Shown piece by piece: positions 59,478 through 64,000 of a stretch of 64,000 nucleotides of DNA. The notes beneath the pieces are model-generated. The model saw nothing but the letters and a program-made list of their open reading frames with translations, had not been told where the DNA came from and made no database searches. The position numbers and the translations under genes are program-made. The stretch is from Caballeronia sp. INDeC2 (GTDB lineage Bacteria; Pseudomonadota; Gammaproteobacteria; Burkholderiales; Burkholderiaceae): positions 248,001 to 312,000 of the forward strand of contig NZ_JALQDG010000030.1 of the NCBI RefSeq assembly GCF_023631325.1, in the 5' to 3' direction. Position 1 is the stretch's first letter. Each line of letters opens with the position of its first letter.

Positions 59478-61183
59478 TGAACACCATGAACCGGCGCTGC
59501 TTCTGCACGGCCTGCGCGGGCCTCCTGCTCGGTGCATGCGCGGACGTCAAACTGCCCGTCGATCTCGGCAGCATTACCGGGACCAACCGGAACGCGGGCG
59601 ATATGGACGGCGTCGGCGTGCTGCCCCCGCCGCCGCAGCGAAGCTGGCCCGACCCGAAGATCGAGCTCAACAAGGCGCGCGCCGACGGCTACGGCCTCGT
59701 GCCCATGCCCGAAATGGAAGCCTATCTCAACGGCCTGCTCGCCACCATCAAGAAGACCGCGGGCACACCCGGCTATCCGGGCTCCGTTCACATCATCGCG
59801 GATACGGCGCTCAACGCGAATTCGGATCCCGCCGGCCACATCTTCATGTCGGTCGGGTGGTTGCAGTCCGCCGAAACCGAAGACGAGATCTTCGCGATCC
59901 TGTCTCACGAGTTCGGGCATATCTATCTGAACCATCATGCGATCTTCGACGTGCGCTCGGCCGGCCAGCGGTCCGTCGAGGTCGTTTCGCTGGCGTGGTC
60001 CGTCGCGAACAAACCGCCGACGGCCAACTCGTGGACCGGTATCGACAACGTCGGCGTAGTCGATACGCTCGGTACGCGCGTGATGTTTCCAGCGTGGCAG
60101 CGCAGCATCGAGGAGCAGGCCGATCGCTTCGGGGCCACCATCAGCCTGCGCTGCAACTATTCGTACATCGATGGATTCAAGGCATTCTTCGAGCGCGTCA
60201 TCACCTACGATCAGCAGGCGAAGGAACGGCGCCAGAAACTGCGCGAACAGCAGGCGCAGGTGGCGCGCGCGAAGGCAAGCAAGGATGCCGCGACGAAAGC
60301 GCACTCGCAGCCTGTCGTGCCTGTATCGATCGCCGGCTCGAACGCGGCGCGCCTGAATCAGTTGAGTAGTCTGTCGGCGCTCAGCGATGCCGTCTCTTCC
60401 TATACGTCGATACGCTCGGACACGGAGGTCGGCCTCACGCAGAGCGCCTTCGATCTGCAGCAGATGATCGAAAACCAGATCGATGAACAGATGGACGCCC
60501 TTCACGACGACCATGGCGATCCCGCCGCGCGGGAGGAAAGCCTGACGAAGCTGGTGCGCCCGGTGATGGGCGACAAGCGTCCCGATCCACGCAAGGAACC
60601 GTGGGAAGCCGCGAAGAAGCGCGGCGCAACACCGACGGTCCTGGCGCACTACGCATCGACGACGGACGTGGTGAGCCTGCAGGCGGCGGGCCAGTACGGG
60701 CAGGCGCTGGATCAGGCGCAGCGGGCGGCGTCCGGTGTCACCGCGAACGATGCCTATCCGCTGTTCCTGCTCACGAACCTGATGGCGCTCGCGCACAGCG
60801 GATCGCCGGATGCGCAAACGCAGGCACTGCGGCGCAACCGGAATTCGCGCGATCCGTCGTGGCTGATCCAGGCGAATCTGGCGCGTCACATCGCAGCGAA
60901 CGACCCGCGCCAGGGCGAGTCGTTTCTGATGCAGCAGTTCGATTACTTCGACAGGGCGCCGGCCGCGTGGCCCTCCGTGGTTGCCTACTATCGCGAGCGC
61001 GGCAACGTGCAGCACGCGAACGAACTTGCGCAGACATGCAGCCTCACGTATCCCGAGATGAAGACCGCATGTGTCGCCGCAGCAAAGGCGCCGACGCAGC
61101 AAGCCAAGGCAGATAGCGGTAACGAGTTCGACAAGGCGCGCAGCAAGGTCGTCGACTGGGCGAAGAGCATTCTGCCGAAGTGA
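59477..61183 (+). CDS. M48-family metalloprotease lipoprotein (BepA/LoiP-like)
   Basis: 568 aa. The signal peptide ends in lipobox LLGAC (Cys21). The zinc site is LSHEFGHIYL with a third ligand in SIEEQADRFG. Upstream, YGLVPMPEMEAYLNGLLATI is the usual start of the M48 domain. The second half is a long helical region with TPR-like segments (AGQYGQALDQAQRAASG; YRERGNVQHANELAQTC), longer than in BepA. It should act in the periplasm on misfolded or outer-membrane proteins. ATG 59477 overlaps the preceding TAA by one base, so the three genes form a tight operon. Confidence 0.85.
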   Translation: MNTMNRRCFCTACAGLLLGACADVKLPVDLGSITGTNRNAGDMDGVGVLPPPPQRSWPDPKIELNKARADGYGLVPMPEMEAYLNGLLATIKKTAGTPGYPGSVHIIADTALNANSDPAGHIFMSVGWLQSAETEDEIFAILSHEFGHIYLNHHAIFDVRSAGQRSVEVVSLAWSVANKPPTANSWTGIDNVGVVDTLGTRVMFPAWQRSIEEQADRFGATISLRCNYSYIDGFKAFFERVITYDQQAKERRQKLREQQAQVARAKASKDAATKAHSQPVVPVSIAGSNAARLNQLSSLSALSDAVSSYTSIRSDTEVGLTQSAFDLQQMIENQIDEQMDALHDDHGDPAAREESLTKLVRPVMGDKRPDPRKEPWEAAKKRGATPTVLAHYASTTDVVSLQAAGQYGQALDQAQRAASGVTANDAYPLFLLTNLMALAHSGSPDAQTQALRRNRNSRDPSWLIQANLARHIAANDPRQGESFLMQQFDYFDRAPAAWPSVVAYYRERGNVQHANELAQTCSLTYPEMKTACVAAAKAPTQQAKADSGNEFDKARSKVVDWAKSILPK

Positions 61184-61203
61184 TCCGCCTCGCGGAGGTT
61201 TGT

Positions 61204-61235
61204 CGAAGGGCACTCCGACACGCACGTGCCCTTCG
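61204..61235 (+). terminator. Hairpin after the M48 operon
   Basis: CGAAGGGCAC (61204-61213) pairs perfectly with GTGCCCTTCG (61226-61235), 20 bp after the stop, with a 12-base loop. No T-run follows. It is the likely end of the operon, but not a classic intrinsic terminator. Confidence 0.5.
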
Positions 61236-61307
61236 TCGTGCGCACGGCTTTAGGCGAACATCAGACGTCGCCGCCATAGCCGGCCAGTTTGCCGCGCGCC
61301 GTACTGA

Positions 61308-61703
61308 TCAGGTAAGCGCCACCTGCACACCGATGCGTTCCGTGAAAGCGGAGGCGCCGGGGCGCTGTCTGGTCAGTCCAGCAGCAGCAACACGGCGTTC
61401 TCGACGCTGGGCTTGCGCGGCGCATCGGACTTCGCGATCGGCCCAACTATGTTGACCACCATGGGCACGCTCGGCTGGCGTCATGCGTACGGGACGCTCG
61501 TACCCGCGCAAACAATGGTGTTCGCAGGTGGTGCGCCTTACATCGTCACGGGCGTCCCGATCGCACGCGACGCAGCCGTCGTCGAGGCAAACATCGACGC
61601 AATCATCGGGAAAAATGCCAAGGTCGGCGTCGGGTATAGCGGACAGGTCGGCGGGGGTAACCAAAGCCATGGCGTCAAGGCTCGCTTCCTCTACCGGTTC
61701 TGA
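61308..61703 (+). pseudogene. Autotransporter beta-barrel, C-terminal remnant
   Basis: The frame is open from 61308 just after a TGA. It encodes HLHTDAFRESGGAGALSG, FSTLGLRGASDF, GTLGWRHAYG and a final strand ending ARFLYRF. These are the last strands of a type Va autotransporter barrel, with the terminal Phe kept. There is no start codon, signal peptide or passenger domain, and the DNA upstream reads as unrelated sequence. It is the tail of a lost autotransporter gene. Confidence 0.75.
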
Positions 61704-61933
61704 TCATGGAAACCTTCAGCGAACTCAGAGCGGCGCACGCCGCTGTACGGGATCCAGTGCTCGACATTGCAAACAGACGGACGGCCCGCCCGGCGGCGCG
61801 CAGCCGCGATTGACATGTTCGAGCACGGACTCCGATGCGGTCTTTGCATGCGTGCCTTTGCGAAAGCGGTACGCGACTGTGCCGGCTTGCCCCATCGAAG
61901 TGAACATCACTTAGTCGTGTCTATTTACGCCGA

Positions 61934-62872
61934 TTAAGATAGGTTGAATCTAGGCGGGTAATCGACTGCAACCCCTTTATGCGCCTCGAGTTCGATGAGC
62001 TGGCCATCATGTCGATTTATAAAGTTTTTAGGCCACTCCGCGCGCACAAGGGAAGTCACAAACAGGGTTCCGGTCCTTGCGCCACAGACCATCGTAGGCG
62101 CGTGACACGGCATCGCAATTTTCTTGATAAGGACACCGCGCCCATCAAATACATTAATCCTTCCCGCGGATACACCGGCAGACCAGTAATTGCCAGAAAG
62201 ATCGATCATCGCCCCGTCAGGGCGTCCCTGTTCCTCTCCGCTGCGAAACCACTCCCGTATCTCGGAGATTGTCCCTGTAAGCGGATCCCACTTCGACTGA
62301 AAGGCAACACCGAGAAAACTGTCGGAAAATTTGAAACCGTGTCCGTCTGGGGTGAACGAAAACCCGTTTGCGATGAACAAGCCGTCGTGAATACGATTGA
62401 TCCCACCGTTTCGATCCATTGCATAAATCGCGCCCGTACGTGCTCTCGCGCCTGAATCATCCATGGAGCCAAAAAGAAACCAGTTACCACACGGCGAAAC
62501 CCTCCCCTCGTTGAGTCTATTCCCCTTGCGATCGGGCTCCGGAGCTGCGATGTAGCGAGATACACTTAGTCGCGTATCGAACACCCGCACCTCGTCTTTG
62601 AGCGCAAGGAGAATCTCGCCGGATTCAGTGCGGCACGCAGCGCCAATGATTTTCGGCATCAGCCACTTCGTCAGGCGCATCCCCTGCTTGTCCAGCAAGA
62701 GCAATTCCGCGCCCCGGACATCGATCCACAGCAACGTCTGAGTCGGATGGTCCCAGGTCGGGCACTCGCCCACCGAGTTATCGACGCGGTACTGATAGAA
62801 CGCAAAATCCTTATCACATTCGATCAGCTCTCGTTTGATCGGTGTGACCGACTCATGGTATGGAGTTTTCAT
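61934..62872 (-). CDS. SMP-30/gluconolactonase-like sugar lactonase
   Basis: 312-aa six-bladed propeller. Metal-ligand and blade motifs are seen in VGECPTWDHPTQTLLWIDV, the conserved FIANGFSFTPDGHGFKFSDS (Asn and Asp ligands) and GRPDGAMIDLSGNYWSAG. Members hydrolyse aldonolactones to aldonic acids with a divalent metal. The start at 62872 overlaps the preceding gene by 20 bp, so they are co-translated. The enzyme would open the lactone made by the upstream dehydrogenase. GC is somewhat lower here than in the rest of the window. Confidence 0.85.
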   Translation of the reverse strand: MKTPYHESVTPIKRELIECDKDFAFYQYRVDNSVGECPTWDHPTQTLLWIDVRGAELLLLDKQGMRLTKWLMPKIIGAACRTESGEILLALKDEVRVFDTRLSVSRYIAAPEPDRKGNRLNEGRVSPCGNWFLFGSMDDSGARARTGAIYAMDRNGGINRIHDGLFIANGFSFTPDGHGFKFSDSFLGVAFQSKWDPLTGTISEIREWFRSGEEQGRPDGAMIDLSGNYWSAGVSAGRINVFDGRGVLIKKIAMPCHAPTMVCGARTGTLFVTSLVRAEWPKNFINRHDGQLIELEAHKGVAVDYPPRFNLS

Positions 62873-63665
62873 ACTGGAAAGAAGCGAATGATCCGCCCTG
62901 GAAGTACTCAGCGATGGGGTCGGCGGTGGTTTTCGACGCCACCTCGTCGTAGAAGTCGTCCGATGAGTCTTTTGGACAGTAGCCCAACTCTGCGGCGCGA
63001 TCGTTGTTCCACCAGCTTCGAGAATTCCTCGATACGCCGAAGACCAACTCCGATTGGTAACTAGCCGTCAAGCCAAGATGCACCATGTGTGCAAGATCGC
63101 GCGGGCTAATCCAATGGGAAAGCATGCGTGCATCGGTGGGCTTTTCGGCGCAATGGCCTATGCGAATACCGAAACCACTGATGCAATGTTTGTCGCTGTA
63201 GTACTGGGCGACCGTTTCCATGAATACTTTCGAGATGCCATACCGCGAATCAGCTTTCGGCGTCTCGGTGCCGTTCAACACCGTCGATCGCGGATACAAT
63301 CCGACTGCATGATTCGAACTTGCGTAGACAATGCGACCGACGCGCGCCCGCCTTGCCTCTTCCCAGAGCGTCGCCACCGGGACAATGTTGCTAGCGAGGA
63401 TGACGTCCCAGTCCCCCTCCCGCGGGTAGCCTGCGAAGTGCACAATCGCGGTCGCGTCCTGAAGCAACTCGCTCACCGAGTCCGAGTCCTCCAGCGAACA
63501 ACTGAAGGAGCGTTCGTTTGGAAACAGCGGCTCGGTGTCGACCTTGTCGCATAAGCGAACTTCCGCCGCGCAACTTGCCAGCATCGGTCGGATAAACTGC
63601 GCCAGCCTGCCCGCCGCGCCGGTCAGCACCACCGTTTTGATCAAAGAAGGATTGGAATCAGGCAT
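62853..63665 (-). CDS. NAD-dependent epimerase/uronate-dehydrogenase-like protein
   Basis: 270-aa extended SDR. The nucleotide site is VVLTGAAGRLAQFIRPML, and the catalytic pair is YGISKVFMETVAQYY. The size and the segment YASSNHAVGLYPR match uronate dehydrogenases, which oxidise galacturonate or glucuronate to the aldarolactone. ATG 63665 lies inside the end of the upstream gene (8-bp overlap); the longer frame from 63719 would overlap far more. Followed by a lactonase and preceded by an RraA-like protein, it belongs to a sugar-acid catabolic operon. Confidence 0.82.
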   Translation of the reverse strand: MPDSNPSLIKTVVLTGAAGRLAQFIRPMLASCAAEVRLCDKVDTEPLFPNERSFSCSLEDSDSVSELLQDATAIVHFAGYPREGDWDVILASNIVPVATLWEEARRARVGRIVYASSNHAVGLYPRSTVLNGTETPKADSRYGISKVFMETVAQYYSDKHCISGFGIRIGHCAEKPTDARMLSHWISPRDLAHMVHLGLTASYQSELVFGVSRNSRSWWNNDRAAELGYCPKDSSDDFYDEVASKTTADPIAEYFQGGSFASFQYENSIP

Positions 63666-64000
63666 AACGTGGCGACGCCTCCAGCGCCCAAGCTCGGTAT
63701 TCGTTCCGCAAATCTTCATCTAGCAGCGGATAGAGGCCAGGAAGCGGTGTGCCTGCGCGCACCTTGATGTCCACCCAATCCTCGTACATCGTCTGGATCA
63801 TCGCCTCCCGCGCGACGTCCTCCGCGAGATGCTGTGGAATGCAAACGACCCCCTCACCATCGGCCACGATGATATCGCCCGGGTAGACGGAGACCCCGCC
63901 GCAAGCAATAGGAAGTTGCCGATCCACTGCATGATGACGGATCAGATTGGTCGGCGCTGAGGGACGAAGGTGATAAGCCGCGATGGGGAGTCGTGCGATT
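63658..64000 (-). CDS. RraA-like / HMG-aldolase-family protein, partial
   Basis: The C-terminal about 113 residues are present; the N-terminus lies beyond the window. The sequence AAYHLRPSAPTNLIRHHAVD then LPIACGGVSVYPGDIIVADG and EGVVCIPQHLAEDV is the conserved second half of the RraA/4-hydroxy-4-methyl-2-oxoglutarate aldolase family, including the Gly/Asp-rich PGD loop. In sugar-acid clusters such proteins act as aldolases or decarboxylases of oxo-acids. It is the furthest-upstream gene seen in the operon, which continues to the right. Confidence 0.85.
   Translation of the reverse strand, partial: IARLPIAAYHLRPSAPTNLIRHHAVDRQLPIACGGVSVYPGDIIVADGEGVVCIPQHLAEDVAREAMIQTMYEDWVDIKVRAGTPLPGLYPLLDEDLRNEYRAWALEASPRYA

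Noticed and set aside
61704..61933. Small Cys-rich plus-strand protein after the autotransporter remnant
   Set aside because: Open frame of about 40 codons with no ribosome site or recognisable motif.
1..64000. CRISPR arrays, rRNA operons or intact insertion sequences
   Set aside because: No regularly spaced repeats, no rRNA sequence and no transposase motifs were seen while reading the window.

Overview
This 64 kb window is GC-rich chromosomal DNA of a beta-proteobacterium. The best guess is Burkholderiaceae of the Caballeronia/Paraburkholderia type. The grounds are dense codon-biased genes, a Burkholderia-type trimeric porin, FUSC-family exporters, an RND pump with a NodT-type outer-membrane lipoprotein, an Hfq paralogue, and an Rhs/PAAR module at tRNA-Lys. 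The genus is inferred; there is no rRNA or species marker here.

Layout. 1-10.6 kb: drug-type MFS exporter (cut by the window edge), universal stress protein, FNR-type regulator, an EgtB-like iron enzyme, an M20 amidohydrolase divergent from a LuxR-type regulator, an amidase coupled to a FUSC membrane protein, and a pair of Hsp20 chaperones. 10.6-14.6 kb: intact tRNA-Lys(TTT) followed by a small decayed island. It is bounded by a 43-bp direct repeat of the tRNA 3' end and holds an integrase remnant, an intact and a broken PAAR gene, candidate immunity genes and an orphan Rhs C-terminus with an ADP-ribosyltransferase-like toxin tip. 14.7-28.7 kb: envelope and stress genes, a broken SDR, a Tat-exported oxidoreductase, a hybrid histidine kinase, a PepSY protein, a sterol-desaturase-family protein, a second MFS exporter, a clear Fur box ahead of a small gene and a Mn-type sodA, and a porin. 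28.9-31.3 kb: a phosphoketolase split by one in-frame TGA. 31.3-37.9 kb: TetR regulator and RND efflux operon. 37.9-38.5 kb: fused scraps of a TonB receptor and an AraC regulator. 38.4-45.5 kb: ClC channel, sulfate-binding protein, alpha/beta hydrolase, and a GntR-flavoprotein-ferredoxin-HEAT cluster. 45.8-52.2 kb: Hfq paralogue, LysR regulator, and a four-gene FUSC tripartite exporter operon. 52.5-56.1 kb: a bufferin-type RiPP operon (DUF2282 precursor, DUF692/MNIO enzyme, an extra unidentified protein, DUF2063 partner, DoxX protein), then an AraC regulator. 57.5-61.2 kb: CHASE2 protein, small secreted protein and M48 lipoprotein protease. 61.3-64 kb: an autotransporter scrap and a sugar-acid cluster (SMP-30-like lactonase, uronate-dehydrogenase-like enzyme, RraA-like protein) running off the edge.

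Two themes stand out. First, specialised systems: the MNIO/bufferin operon with an additional conserved-looking gene, the Rhs-ART toxin with overlapping immunity gene, the APS-reductase-like flavoprotein/ferredoxin/HEAT operon, and the CHASE2-M48 trio. Second, gene decay: at least seven genes are visibly broken (integrase, PAAR copy, SDR, phosphoketolase, TonB receptor, AraC regulator, autotransporter), some by a single base change and some by deletion. Iron and oxidative stress (FNR, Fur box, SodA, PepSY), drug or aromatic efflux (two MFS, one RND, one FUSC operon) and metal handling (bufferin) are the main functions seen.
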